Shown here piece by piece: positions 34,306 to 45,661 of a DNA stretch of 64,000 nt; the stretch's first letter is position 1; every line of letters begins with the position of its first letter. Below the pieces are notes generated by a model. That model had not been told where the DNA came from, made no database searches, and was given only the letters and a program-made list of their open reading frames with translations. The DNA comes from Marsupella aquatica (taxonomy: Eukaryota > Marchantiophyta). The position numbers and the translations under genes are program-made. The stretch is taken from assembly GCA_973895155.1 (NCBI GenBank), contig OZ316891.1, forward strand, positions 7,316,001 to 7,380,000, given 5' to 3'.

Positions 34306-36721
34306 TTAACCCATAATTGAAAGAGGGTGAGTTGTGATAGAAACAAATATAAGGGATGCTCCAGAAACAATTGAGGCAACTTTAAACATAGACATATGGG
34401 AAGCTAAAGGTACAACATTGATGACCAGGCAAATGCACAATAGAGCATCTCAATGAAAGCTCAAGACTTGATAGTACATAATTACCAAGTTAAACACATA
34501 GAGTTATCTCAAATTTCTGATCGTTTGCTTTTAGCCAGAAGTAGTGGCCATGAGCAAGCAATACACTCTAGACAAAAAACCAATATAGAAGTATATTCAC
34601 CCAAGCTCAGGAAAAATGATACATGGCATCTTGCATGGCATAATGTAATCCACTCTTAGGTGAGGCATTGAGACCCCCTAAGAGCATCTCCACTTGTTTT
34701 GGTCACATATGCTCCCCCTATGCTCCGCAAACAATAGAAATAGGGGTACATTAATTTGCAGGCATTGAGATGGCAATCATCAGTCCACAACCCCACCAAC
34801 ACCCCCAAAATGACCTCCATTTTTCAAATCATACTTTGGTGCCTTCAAACTCACTACACAGATAGATCTGGATATGTCTTCTCTGCCATTGATGCAAATG
34901 GCCTGAGCAGCAGGCTGGTTAATTTGGCAACTGTGTCTTTCTTGCCAAAACTGGCGGTCTGCACTCCTGTCTGGACTTTGGAATTGAAAGCTAACATCTA
35001 AATATTTAGTGATATGGCTCCTGGCACGGTGGGCAGTCGCCACATTTTCTCTCCATGTGGTTCCTTTGGCGGTTTAGTGGGTGAAAGGAGCACGGGATGG
35101 AGATGCTCAATGCAGGCTAACAAGGGCTGTAAGACAAGGGAGCCCAAAGTATAATGACTCTATGATTGGGACCTGGTTTGGATTTATTTGGAGGGGATTA
35201 GATTGGCACTAGGGAAGCCAAGACCGTGTGACTGTGTGATTTGGACTTGGACTTGTGGGGATTGAATTACAAGGGGTTCAAGTTAGTATCTTTTAGAGGC
35301 CAAATTTTGCTAAATTCCACCTCAGTGAAAAGGTTAAATCATTTTCGGCAAAAAAGGATACTTTGGTCTTCCATTAGCCAGTTTCTGACCTCGCTACACA
35401 CCCTATTAGCCAGAATGTGATGGCTCATGGCTGTCCTTATTCTAGGGAGATCTAAGGGCAGATATTAATCTAGCAAAATCAGATAAAGAATATGCAAGCA
35501 TCTAGCCACCTTGACTAAAAACAAAAAGCCTTAAAAGCTACCCTCGTTCAAGTGATTCAGGAATGATGGGTTGGGCTCTTTCAGTGAAGAATGACAAGGT
35601 GGGGTTTACGAGGCCCAGGTCCTTAGGTTCAGTGAAGAATAAGGAGGTGGGCTTTACGAGGCCTATGATTTGATGGGTGCTCAATCCCAAAGTGGATTGC
35701 TCCAATACTCGAGCATCCAATGCCTGACTTGAAGAGCTACAGCCCAGACTTCTACTCTCAGACATTATTGTCCCTACTAGTAGAGACAACAGGAAACAAC
35801 AATGGATGATGTAGAATTCAAAAAGCTTGGGGCACATAACCCATTCCTGAGTGGGACCCAAACAGGATAATTCTACGGGCTCGAATGTCAGCTTGTAGGA
35901 GAAGATGCTAAGAATATTTCTTACCAAATTTGCCTTGATTAATTTATGTGATAGTGTTAGATCTGGTTAATGGATAGGTAGGAAACTGAGTAATCAAAGA
36001 TAAGAAGCCTGGGAAACTTTTACCAAAAGTAACCACTAAAATACCACCTCACTAATGAATTTGCCAGTACAAAAATGCAGGACACAAACCCCCTGAAGCA
36101 GGGTGGCTGCTCTATCATCCAATCAGTCTATTGCTTCCAAAAAATTGTCCAAGAAAAGAACCCAGGAAGGAACTTGGACGAATGCTGTCCCATGCCAGTC
36201 CTAGTGCGTTATGCAATTCCTTGATCAACCATAAGAACACCTTACTTTCCATCATCATCAGCCACACCTATCATACTTAATGCACATTGTGATTCGCCCC
36301 TTTGTATATTTTAGTGCCCCCTCAGGCTTTGGATGACCTCTTTAGGAATATTTTCCTCTACTTTTACTATATTAATAAAAATAAAATATCTTAGGACTTT
36401 TAGCGTACCAAGGCCATGTTTCCAGAGCATTATAGGCAATAATAGCCTTACAAATGAGAGCTCTAGCTTGACTTTTTCAGGGCATTATATCCCACAATAC
36501 CCTGAAAACACTTAGTACCTACATAACTTAGGCAGCATATGTTTTTATAGACAACGCCCTCTAGATAACATAGAGAATCCCAGTTTAAACTCAAAACCTC
36601 GTCTTGTGTGGCCTTTTGTGACCTTTACCCTGATGATTTCTTTCAAACCAATCCGGTTGACCTCCTTACAAACAAACATTTCCAACAACAAAAATTCAGA
36701 GAACAATATGTTGCTGCTTTT
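34306..36721. other. No gene recognised
   Basis: The longest frame (35538-35927, minus, 129 codons) has no domain and contains a self-similar stretch (ggtgggctttacgaggcc twice, 35599 and 35648). Other frames are shorter. Confidence 0.35.
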
Positions 36722-36980
36722 GAAGTTCTTGGGACAATTGTGTTTTTTGGCTCTTTGGTTTTCTTGGGGTTTTCCATTGGAAATTCTGCCCTTGGGATCC
36801 TGTCTCCCAGTTTGGAGTTTCTGTTCTTTGGCACTGATATATAACTATGAAAAAGCTCTTGGGACAGTTGTGTTTTTTTTTTACTCTTTGGTTTTCTTGG
36901 GGTTTCCCATTGGATTTTCTGCCCTTGGGATCTGTGTCCCAGGTGGGGTTTTCTGTTCTTTGGCACAGATATATACCTAT
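36722..36980 (+). repeat. LINE-like 3' tail in two tandem copies
   Basis: Two copies of about 130 bp (from 36722 and from 36856) share cttgggaca.ttgtgtttttt, ggttttcttggggttt, cccattgga, tctgcccttgggatc, gtttctgttctttggcac and .gatatata. Each ends in gatatata followed by .ctatgaaa. They resemble the tails at 1650-1838 and 6650-6825. Confidence 0.8.
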
Positions 36981-37019
36981 GAAATTCCATTGCCCCACTC
37001 CATGCCACCAAGTGCGGTA

Positions 37020-37560
37020 GAGGAAACCTATCTCTGGCCTCCAACTTCTGCTAAGTTTCAATCTGCAGCCGATTCACATCTTTGTGGCTGACCCGTTTCC
37101 AGAGGAGTGGAATGTCCCTGGTAAACTGTGGCACATCTTGAGGGCCATTGTGTGCTTGAATATTTGGAAAGACCGGAGCTCCCACTTCATTGAGCACACT
37201 AGGTCTAACCCACATGTAGTAATTCAGAAATCTTGGCACCGGCTGGGCATTTACCTTCGGATTGACTGGGCCCGACATCGTGCAAGGGTCAGGGATGGGA
37301 AGTCCACCATGGAGAAGGCCTACATGGATATGTGTTTTGATTATGGGGCGCATGCTGGCTTGTGGGACTATCATCTGGACAGACTTCAAGTCCCACCTGT
37401 CCCACCCCGCCCGCCATGAATCCCTTGTTAGTCTCACAGGACTAGATTCTTCACTGCAGGTTGACCGATAGATATGTAAGCCTATCACGGACCCACTGAA
37501 TGAAACCTTGCCGGGACCTGAGCACTGGCCAGTCTTATGGAGTGTGCTTCTCCTGCTGCA
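37020..37560 (+). pseudogene. LINE ORF2 C-terminal fragment
   Basis: A 110-codon stretch (37084-37419) reads WNVPGKLWHILRAIVCLNIWK followed by a Ser/His segment and CFDYGAHAGLWDYHL. The W...L....IWK spacing resembles the zinc-binding C-terminal region (zf-RVT and following helix) of plant L1-type LINE ORF2. There is no reverse transcriptase next to it. The neighbouring duplicated LINE-like tail supports the call. Evidence is moderate only. Confidence 0.4.
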
Positions 37561-40500
37561 ATAATTAAATGTCTTATTTAGCTGCCACCCTTAGGGAGGG
37601 CTTAGTTTCTTTCCTGGTGCTGGCCCCACCGGTTTTATTTTCTGGCACTTCCGACCTTTGCGGTCTACCCTGGCGTTAACTTTGTGCATACTAGAGATCA
37701 TATACACGTTCAATCTTAGCAGAAAGCGCCAAGAAAAAGTGACGTAAATCCTAAATCTTTGTTAATGTGTATAGTGTTCTCTTTCACTTCTAGTTATTTT
37801 AGGCAACCTTCAACGATCTGCCCTTGTATCACTACAGTCTGTCTTTCAACCAGTTTAGTTTAGGGAGAATTCTCACAGAACAGCGAATAAGGTCCCTTCC
37901 CTTCGTTTGGACACTGCCGAGGGTACAGGCATCCATCGCTTACCATAGAGTAGCAACACCTATAATCAACCCAACCTACTATACTGAGGCCTTAGTGTTG
38001 AGTTTACATTCTATCAGGAAAAAATATCTTCCAATATACATACCTGTGTTTTAAGAGATTCGATTACTTCTGACTCCCTACGGACTTGTATATTCCTGTA
38101 CAACACGTCTGACAGAAACCTGTCCGTATGTGCTTACTTCTTAAAAGTGCTCTAAGTGTGTGGATTGGACGAAGTCTAGTACTGTATTTAAATAATCAAA
38201 AGGTTGAACTTGAACATGACATCCTTCCCATCCTGTACTTTACAGTCTACACTTCTGTGTCTTGGGAAGGACTTAAGGCCATATCAAGACGTGTCTGCAA
38301 GGGACATTGAAGTCAGTTCTAGTCTTTACAACGTTCCCTCCGGAGAAACATTCAACCAGGAAAAACCTGATCGGTTCAAAAGGTGAAATCAGTATGAACA
38401 AAGACCTCTACTCCAAATTCTCCTCGAGCTGCTTCAGCAGGCTATTTCTCATGAACCGCAGGTGCCAAGAACCACGTGAGCTCCATCTCTCAAAGAGGCG
38501 AAACTCATAGCCTTCGACTGAAAGTTGATCTATGCACGCTCGGGGAATAGATCGGGGTCCTTCATAATAAAAGTGCTTTCAACCGACACTTGCTTTTGAG
38601 TCATGAGGCTGTACTTCACATCGTCCCCAAAACCTAAGCAAAGACAATTGCATTGAACCCGACTTAGTCTCTCAAAGAGTGCAGCAGCTCTACACATGAA
38701 GTTTAACTTGAAATATCCAATTTGGATACACAGCATTCAACGATTTGACTTGGATGAAGCTATCCCATCTTTCTGGACAATACCAGCAGATTGTCGAGCA
38801 AAGTTCAATAGACTTGGGTTAGCACAAAGTATACCTGATCAATTATATACTAATGTAGCCATCCGCACCAATCTCTGAAATTTCCACTTCAAACAAAGCC
38901 GGAACATGCGGAGAGCTTCAGTACTGTACTCGCATGGACATGTGCTGTAATTGGGCTTTGCTCTGTATCAAAGAGGGCTGACAACTAATACAGCAAAAAC
39001 GAGAAATCAGGATTTGCCCTGAAAGACCTGAAGAGACATTTGAGGAACATTTAATGAGCTATGGGCTCTCACTGATGCGATCCATCATCCGACTGATCTT
39101 GAGGACACCTGAACTCAAGTCACACACTTGAGCCTTTTGTCCGCTGGCAGGAGCACTGATGCCAATGCCACTTCCAAGGAATTAACGAGCACAGCCTCAG
39201 AGCCGGTCTTAGAATCTCCCAAAGGACGATGCTAAGCTTTGTTGGGCTTAAATTAGTACATTTCCAGATTTGTCTGATACCTGCATGTGTTAAGGAACAA
39301 TGTTAGGTATGTACCAAGACATGGACACTCGAAAGATAAAGCATGCTTAGCACAAGTGATACCGTTAAGGTTGGAATTGACGAACCCCACAAAAATCGAA
39401 TAAAGCAACGGCATGCATGCACCCACAGTTTTCCCTCGCCACAACGTCCTTCGGCAACGAAAATTGCTATTGAATCAGTGAATCTCAAAGGCTCTCCAAC
39501 TGGACTATCAAGCTTTCGAATTCAGGCCGTGTCGTGATTCTGATCTCTCAAATTGGTGACGGAAGTTGACAATGCATCACAAAAGCTATCGACCTTCTCT
39601 AGAGTAATCTCGAATCCAATTACGAGAAACATTACAGATATCTTTGGTCGCCACTAGATTTCGCAATTTCAATAGAATCTAGTTTCTGTGAAAAAGTAAA
39701 TTCACAAGTAAAACATATCATTTCCTTGTGCATACATATTAGACCACCACACTGATCTGCCAGCATTCCAGACGTCTTTCAACCCAGCATAAAAGAGTTT
39801 GAGCTGCTTGAAAAATCCCCCTGTTTTTCGGAGTAGTTTTAGTGACTTGCTCGGAGCTACCAAGTCTTCCAGTCCGTCCCTTCAGCAGTGTGCTGTACCT
39901 TCTAACTCATTGTTCCAAAACATAAGCGAGAACGTCAGCGCTCAGTCACGAAATGCCTGACGACTTCCATTTCCTGCAGGGTACTGTGCATCAGAGCCCA
40001 GACAACAAATTGCTGACAATTTGTCACCCTCGGACGAAAATTTCTTGAAAACTGTCTTGGCTAGCGCCTTGGGTAAAGTGAACACCATATGACACTTCAA
40101 ACAGCAAAAATATCAGACACTGCGGAGAAGAGTGAGTGATAGTCTGGCTACAGTACCTTTGGGGACACCACTTTCCAAAAATAGTTCTCGAGCTCTCTGA
40201 AGATGATATGCAAGGCTATCTCGGCATGCTCACAATAGCGACGATGTTCACCTTCTTCGCGGTATGGTACCTGGCCTGTATTCATCAATTGGTTTCTCAG
40301 ACCCCATTCAGGACTCTCAGAAGTCGTTGGCTGCGCAACTCGAGCAAGCCTTCCAAACGTGTCGTCTTCGTTAATTTCAAGTCAGCTACACGGTCAAGCT
40401 GATGAGGAGGGACCGAAAAATGATCTGGGACCTTCAGGTCAATTGATCAAAGACTGCAGCCTTATAGTCTTCGCCAAAGTTCAGATAAGAAGGACGCGCG

Positions 40501-40814
40501 CAATGCCCAACTGCACTTAAGGAACCCATGTAAGGGAGGATGAAAATTTGGATCCCGGGAGAGCTTCGTCTCGTAGAAATTCTAGATTGAGACATTCACT
40601 TCATTCAAACAACTTCTCCGTAACTTAACAGATAACCGACCACAAGAAGAGCCATTCGAGTCTGACAGAACTCCACACTAGCGTCCGATTGTCCGAAGCT
40701 TTATAACAAATTCTTGGTATAGATGCACTAGGTATGCAGATAGAACACCGTTCAAGACATTCAGAACGCGATCTACTAGATGGTTAAATTAATTAAGGGA
40801 AGCACAAGAAAACC
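37561..40814. other. No gene recognised (unique-looking DNA)
   Basis: The composition is balanced and repeats are scarce, similar to 2135-4744 and the NCED flanks. Open frames are below 90 codons. The frame 40136-40402 (plus) has one hydrophobic stretch (MLTIATMFTFFAVWYLACIH) but nothing else to support it. The part next to 40815 should contain the 3' UTR of the CBM20 gene. Confidence 0.35.
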
Positions 40815-41672
40815 TTACATGATGAAAAGGATGACGAAGATTGCTGCTTTGCCCCACCAACTAACGGAACTCTGGTCATCGTCCGCTGTGGTTTTGCAAG
40901 AGTTGTCATGTCCTTTGGCATCCCGCTTGCCCACCCCTCTGCGTGGAACTTCGATGGATCTCACGGACGAAGTTTCTTCCCTTCCAACGACGGAGCTTCT
41001 CGTGTTAGGACATTCGCTCTTTTCGAGATTTAATGAGGCACTTCCGTCTTGTTTGCGCTTCTCTTTCTCTACCTTTGTTACTGCACCTTCCGGGCCTCGA
41101 CTTCCCTCAATGAACTCGGAGTAAACCGGAGCGTTAGTCACTTCCTTCCGTGCTTTTGTTGCTCCATCTTCCGGCGATATTGTTCCATCAATGACATCCA
41201 AATCCACCGTCTCGCTCATCACTTCCGTTTTTGCCTCTGCTGCCCAATCCTCCTGAAATTGAGTTCCATCAATAACCTCGAAGTCAACCGTCTCGTTGGT
41301 TATGTTCCAACGTGAGACTACTTGGTAGTACTTGCTAAAATCGTCGGGGACAATCAGGACCCGATTAGCACCATTCTCCCACACCAAATTCCCATTCCCT
41401 TCAACAATTACATATTTGTACTCGATCGTTTCTCCAGGATCCGCCTCAAGATCCACAACCCAGCCAGCCTCAGTCCACCCCATCATAACCCTGTTATTCC
41501 ATGATCCTGCAGATTCACTCGATCCTAGCAAAGCCATGTGCTCTCCAAACGCGGTTTGATGGTCTACTCTGATTCTCAGTTTTACTTTTGGACCCCAACA
41601 TTTCACACTCGCATCCCTGCGCATCATGGACAGATGAGCAAGGGCAGTGAGCATCACCTTCACGGCCAGCAT
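40815..41672 (-). CDS. Starch-binding (CBM20) domain protein
   Basis: The frame encodes about 285 residues. The N-terminal half is a CBM20 fold: LRIRVDHQTAFGEHMALLGSS, then GSWNN, GWVVDLEADPGETIEYKYV, and LVWENGANRVL. The Trp in SWNN, the EYKYV strand and the WENGANR end are the signature positions; two Trp normally stack on starch. The second half is acidic and Ser/Thr-rich, with two or three self-similar segments (TVDFEVIDGT, TVDLDVIDGT, PVYSEFIEGS). The last 15 residues are hydrophobic (WWGKAAIFVILFIM), a possible membrane tail anchor. Single CBM20 proteins of plants are mostly plastidial; this one has no catalytic domain. ATG at 41672 is used, but a splice acceptor (gatgcgcag near 41632) would allow an upstream exon. 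Confidence 0.8.
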   Translation of the reverse strand: MLAVKVMLTALAHLSMMRRDASVKCWGPKVKLRIRVDHQTAFGEHMALLGSSESAGSWNNRVMMGWTEAGWVVDLEADPGETIEYKYVIVEGNGNLVWENGANRVLIVPDDFSKYYQVVSRWNITNETVDFEVIDGTQFQEDWAAEAKTEVMSETVDLDVIDGTISPEDGATKARKEVTNAPVYSEFIEGSRGPEGAVTKVEKEKRKQDGSASLNLEKSECPNTRSSVVGREETSSVRSIEVPRRGVGKRDAKGHDNSCKTTADDDQSSVSWWGKAAIFVILFIM

Positions 41673-41992
41673 TGAGCTTAGCAATACAGATTAGTCGACC
41701 TAACTGAAGTATGATAGAAACCTCATTTGAGCTACTAATGAATCTATAAGTTATAGATAATTCAATCTATAGCTTACGCAAATGTCTATCATCTTCACGA
41801 TAAGCCTTTCACCTAGGAAATTGCCCAGCCAAGAAAGATATGTGGCTACGGAAAATTGGCAAGATCTAGAGCTGGGAATTCGTTGCACGGATGCATAAAC
41901 ACTCGGGAGGATAAAAACACAAGAAGTGACCTGGCAAATAAGAATGGCTCAAATTGAGAAGAGCAACACATCAAAGCACAACAAAAACGCAT

Positions 41993-42316
41993 TCAGAGAG
42001 ACGAGAACCTTTTGGTGGCTCTTACACAGCCCAGCACATCCACAGAACCCTCAACAGCATGCCTCGCAGAGGATTGTGGCCTCAAAGCTTCAAGGAATGA
42101 ACCGCACTTTAGATAAAATCGTACCCTTCTGCCACTCCTCGCCCTCAAGTCTCCCGTGGAGCTCACAACACGACCAACATCATAACTCCGCCGCATAGAG
42201 CAGCATTCTGGGCACCACGTGAAAGAGCCAGAATCCGCAAGGATCATCATGTCAGCCTTCCAATCCCCAATTACGAGATTTCCCTCCCTCAACCTTGCCT
42301 TGGCCCAAGACGGCAT
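41993..42316 (-). CDS. Possible 5' exon (transit peptide) of the CBM20 gene
   Basis: This open frame of about 107 codons begins with ATG and lies 320 bp upstream of the CBM20 frame on the same strand. It is rich in Ser, Arg and Ala with few acidic residues in its second half, as in plastid transit peptides, and contains gtaaga (donor-like) near 42034. The phase does not fit the best acceptor I can see near 41632, so the join is unproven. It could equally be chance. Confidence 0.25.
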   Translation of the reverse strand: MPSWAKARLREGNLVIGDWKADMMILADSGSFTWCPECCSMRRSYDVGRVVSSTGDLRARSGRRVRFYLKCGSFLEALRPQSSARHAVEGSVDVLGCVRATKRFSSL

Positions 42317-42727
42317 CGATTCAACAGTTCGAGAAAGGCCAATCGTATTCCCCTAGATTAGTGAGATGCCGAAATACGCATTACTGATTGTTAAACCACG
42401 ACTCAGTTATTAAATGGTATTTGGCTAAACTATGTTCAGATAGGTGATGGGGTCCCAAGAACAGCCCCCAAGTAATAATTTTGTCAAAAACATATACGTA
42501 TTTCAATACTGTATTGCAATACTGGATTGCAATACTGGATTTCTGTATAATTTCCCTTGTTCTAAAGAGACCAAAACAAAATCCTTCCAATACTGTACTT
42601 TTATACAATTTCTCTTGTTCTAAAGAGACCAAAAAAATTTCAAATGTATTGTATATAGTATTTGTATTCAGGCAAGATCATGATGAATTAAGTAGGCAGA
42701 GGAAAGAGATGAGGTGAACATTTAATG

Positions 42728-42732
42728 AATTG
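42728..42732. repeat. Left target duplication (aattg) of the small LTR element
   Basis: aattg immediately precedes the left LTR, and the same five bases follow the right LTR at 45016-45020. Confidence 0.9.
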
Positions 42733-42876
42733 TGTTATGAGTCATCTAGCCCAGACTAGACTAGAGTCATTATACCATGGTTATACCTTAACCATACCTG
42801 TACACACATATATATAAAGCAGAACCGTGACCCCTAATCGGTATCTGATTCATTCTCGATTCATTCTCTCTTAACA
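42733..42876 (+). repeat. 5' LTR of the small LTR element
   Basis: It begins TGTT and ends AACA, includes cacatatatataaagcag, probably the TATA region of the promoter, and is nearly identical to 44871-45015. Confidence 0.93.
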
Positions 42877-44870
42877 CGTTATCAGCACGACTCTCGGAGG
42901 CTGAGCACTTGAATTTTTTTAGGGATTCGACAAGTGACAAAAATTAGACACTTGAGGGAATCCCAAGACAAAATCCCTTCAAAGAAACCTTCATTTGAGA
43001 GTCCATGTCAACCTGGCGTTGGAAATTGATGGAGTATCCTCTATGAGAAACTGACTCCCAAGAAATTAGAAGAAACAAAATCAGAAGGAGAGGTTGATCA
43101 GACAAAGAGTCGAACCCATGGATTGACCCTTATGGGATCATTAATAAAGCTTTAGAGGAATTGATTCTGAAATGCAAGATTGAAAGTACGCAGCATGATT
43201 TATGGAAGGAGGAGAAGAAACACTGCAACGCAAAGTCCATAGAGAAACCAGGATAAAGCTTGGGCTGGAGTCAATCAATCCAATCAAAGAGACCTGATTG
43301 AATAGAGGCAGAGCACAATCAACAAAATTTCAATCAAGGTGAGATCTGAAAAGGCACCACACCCTATAGAGAACGAATGTTGCATTAGGGCTCAACAACC
43401 GGAGGGTGAAAAAGACTGAAGGAAATTTGAGGGATGGAAACCTCATGAGAAGACAACACAGTGATCACGGACGCAGTCGCGAAGCCATGCAAAAGGGGGA
43501 GAATCGATGCACAAACCCAAAATGGCAAAATTTGGACCAGACTTTCGAGAAACCATAGACAAAACTTGATAAGTGCAAAACCCCCATACTTGCAACTCAT
43601 TATAAAGAGTATTTTTACTTACAAAAGAATCAGATCACTTAAAGCATCTTTTTCAAAGCTTTTAAATCACTTTAAGATACATGTGTAATCCTTAACATAA
43701 ACCTAAATCACAAGCTTACACTCTCATTTTACAAATGTGAATATTGTGCCTTTACACAACAGATTGAATACATATAACATGGTTATTACACCATTAATAT
43801 CACTTTCCACCATAGGGGGAGGAAAGCACATTGTACCCACAACTATCTCCCACCTCCTAATGTCATTTTGGTTCATTCACCTTCTAGTACCACTTGAACT
43901 TATACACCTTCTGGTATCATTTGATCTCATAAGATCCAAACGGACTCAGACAAAGGACTTTCCATGACTAGCAAAGGTAAAGGTAGAGATGATTTGATAA
44001 TGGGCAAAGCCCGTAATCTAACCCCTACATTCTCTTGATCAGTGGGCATTCCTATCGGACCTTACCTATAGATGAGTTCCAAATTTCAGAGATATTCCTC
44101 ACACTCACAATTTCAAGAGAAAATAACATGCATTTTATGCAGATCAATGGGAAGAAACTTCATTGTCTCTAACTTATCTACTCAAAAACTTAAACCAAAC
44201 TCATACACTACAATGGAAAGTACCTCTGTACTTGGCCATACTTGGCTATACCAGGAGTTTGCCACTCCATGACACTCTTGTCAAAATAACACAAAACATT
44301 GCAGACGTGCAAGGCAGAAGTGCCCATTTTAAGACAAATCATGCACACCCCCTGGTGATGCCATTTTAAGAAAATTTATATATTCTCTCACAAGGCACAC
44401 CCTGTTCTACAAGAGAAAACAACTTTTCAATATACATGATTTCTCCATGTGCCCACTGCACATGCATCCATAGCTTCATCTAAGATATTGCAAACTTCTG
44501 GAGACAATTGAAGTTCCTGTTGCATCTTAATACCTTTGACGACCCTACATACCATGCGATTAACTTACAACACATGATATCTACTGATTGATGACTCCAC
44601 CTAATGCTAATGTATTTTCCTTTATCGCCAAGAGGATCGACGGGCTGTACTCTTTTTCCTTTAGGGTCATATACTTTTTTCTCTACTACCCTAGTAGAGT
44701 TATTTTTTACCTCAATCTAGCCCCGCTAAAGGTTTTAACGAGGCAGTCCACCTCTTTGGTCAACGTAACATGCGTATCTATAAGCATGATGATAAATTAT
44801 CATTTTTTTGTCTAGCTCTAGGACTAGTCTAGATTGTCTTCATAATTCTCATTATGTCGCCAAGGGGGAG

Positions 44871-45015
44871 TGTTATGAGTCATCTAGCCCCAGACTAGAC
44901 TAGAGTCACTATACCATGGTTATACCTTAACCATACCTGTACACACATATATATAAAGCAGAACCGTGACCCCTAATCGGTATCTGATTCATTCTCGATT
45001 CATTCTCTCTTAACA
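44871..45015 (+). repeat. 3' LTR of the small LTR element
   Basis: Preceded by the polypurine tract caagggggag (44861-44870) and followed by the aattg target duplication. Confidence 0.93.
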
Positions 45016-45267
45016 AATTGTATATTGTGTTTACTTCATTTTTTGGTTCTGTTTCACTTGTTCAGCCTAATGTGACCAAACCCCCTTTGGTCACGGGCCT
45101 GGTTAAAGAGTTGTGTGACTGTAGGGCCATAAAGGGGCATCAAAGCTTACTCAAAGACGGCATGGGGCACGGTATGGGGCAGGAGTACGAGTAGAAAACA
45201 GCAAAATTCATTTATTTTGATTCTGAAAAATATGCACTCATTTTTTAAGCGGAAAATACCAGGCCAT

Positions 45268-45661
45268 AGATCTACTCGAGATCTTTCATTGGCGCGTAGA
45301 TCCCCGCCTGCTAATGTGAATGGACAAGACTTTTATTAGCAAAAAACAATGAACAGTAGATTTCAGAAGAGACCAATTAAATGGTCAGGAAGGCTTGGAT
45401 TTGTCTTATTTTTCATTTGAAAATTATTTGACCATTTTCAAACAAAAAAAAAACACAACAATAGATCTTATTGAGATCTTTCATTTGAGCCATAGATTGT
45501 CCACTAAAGTGGACAGATGAGATTCATGGAGATGATAAGGGCAGATGCTCAGATTTTGAACTTGACCAATCATATTGCACCGTTTGTTTTTCCGCATTTT
45601 CTCATGAAATATTAAATCTTTTATGAACATTTTTTGTGAGACGCAGATCTCATTGAGATCT
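45268..45661. repeat. Three spaced inverted repeats AGATCT-N-AGATCT
   Basis: agatctactcgagatct (45268-45284), agatcttattgagatct (45463-45479) and agatctcattgagatct (45645-45661) recur about 190 bp apart. They are embedded in longer similar context (tttcatttgagccatagattg at two of them), so the whole region 45.2-45.7 kb is a decayed three-copy tandem array. Confidence 0.75.

Larger units (their letters stand above)
42733..45015 (+). mobile_element. Young non-autonomous LTR retrotransposon (TRIM/LARD-like)
   Basis: Two nearly identical direct LTRs, 42733-42876 (144 bp) and 44871-45015 (145 bp), begin TGTTATGAG and end CTTAACA. They differ by one indel and one substitution. Exact aattg duplications flank the element. 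Right after the first LTR comes cgttatcagcacga, a primer-binding-site sequence of the type found in plant copia elements, and right before the second is the polypurine tract caagggggag. The 2.0-kb interior has no long frame and no gag or pol motif. Its last 250 bases (tttaacgaggca and flanking pyrimidine-rich words) resemble the 3' untranslated part of copia elements. It must depend on an autonomous partner for proteins. The two near-identical LTRs show that it moved recently. Confidence 0.93.

Noticed and set aside
35538-35927. 129-codon frame, minus strand
   Set aside because: Composition and an internal duplication suggest chance; no domain seen.
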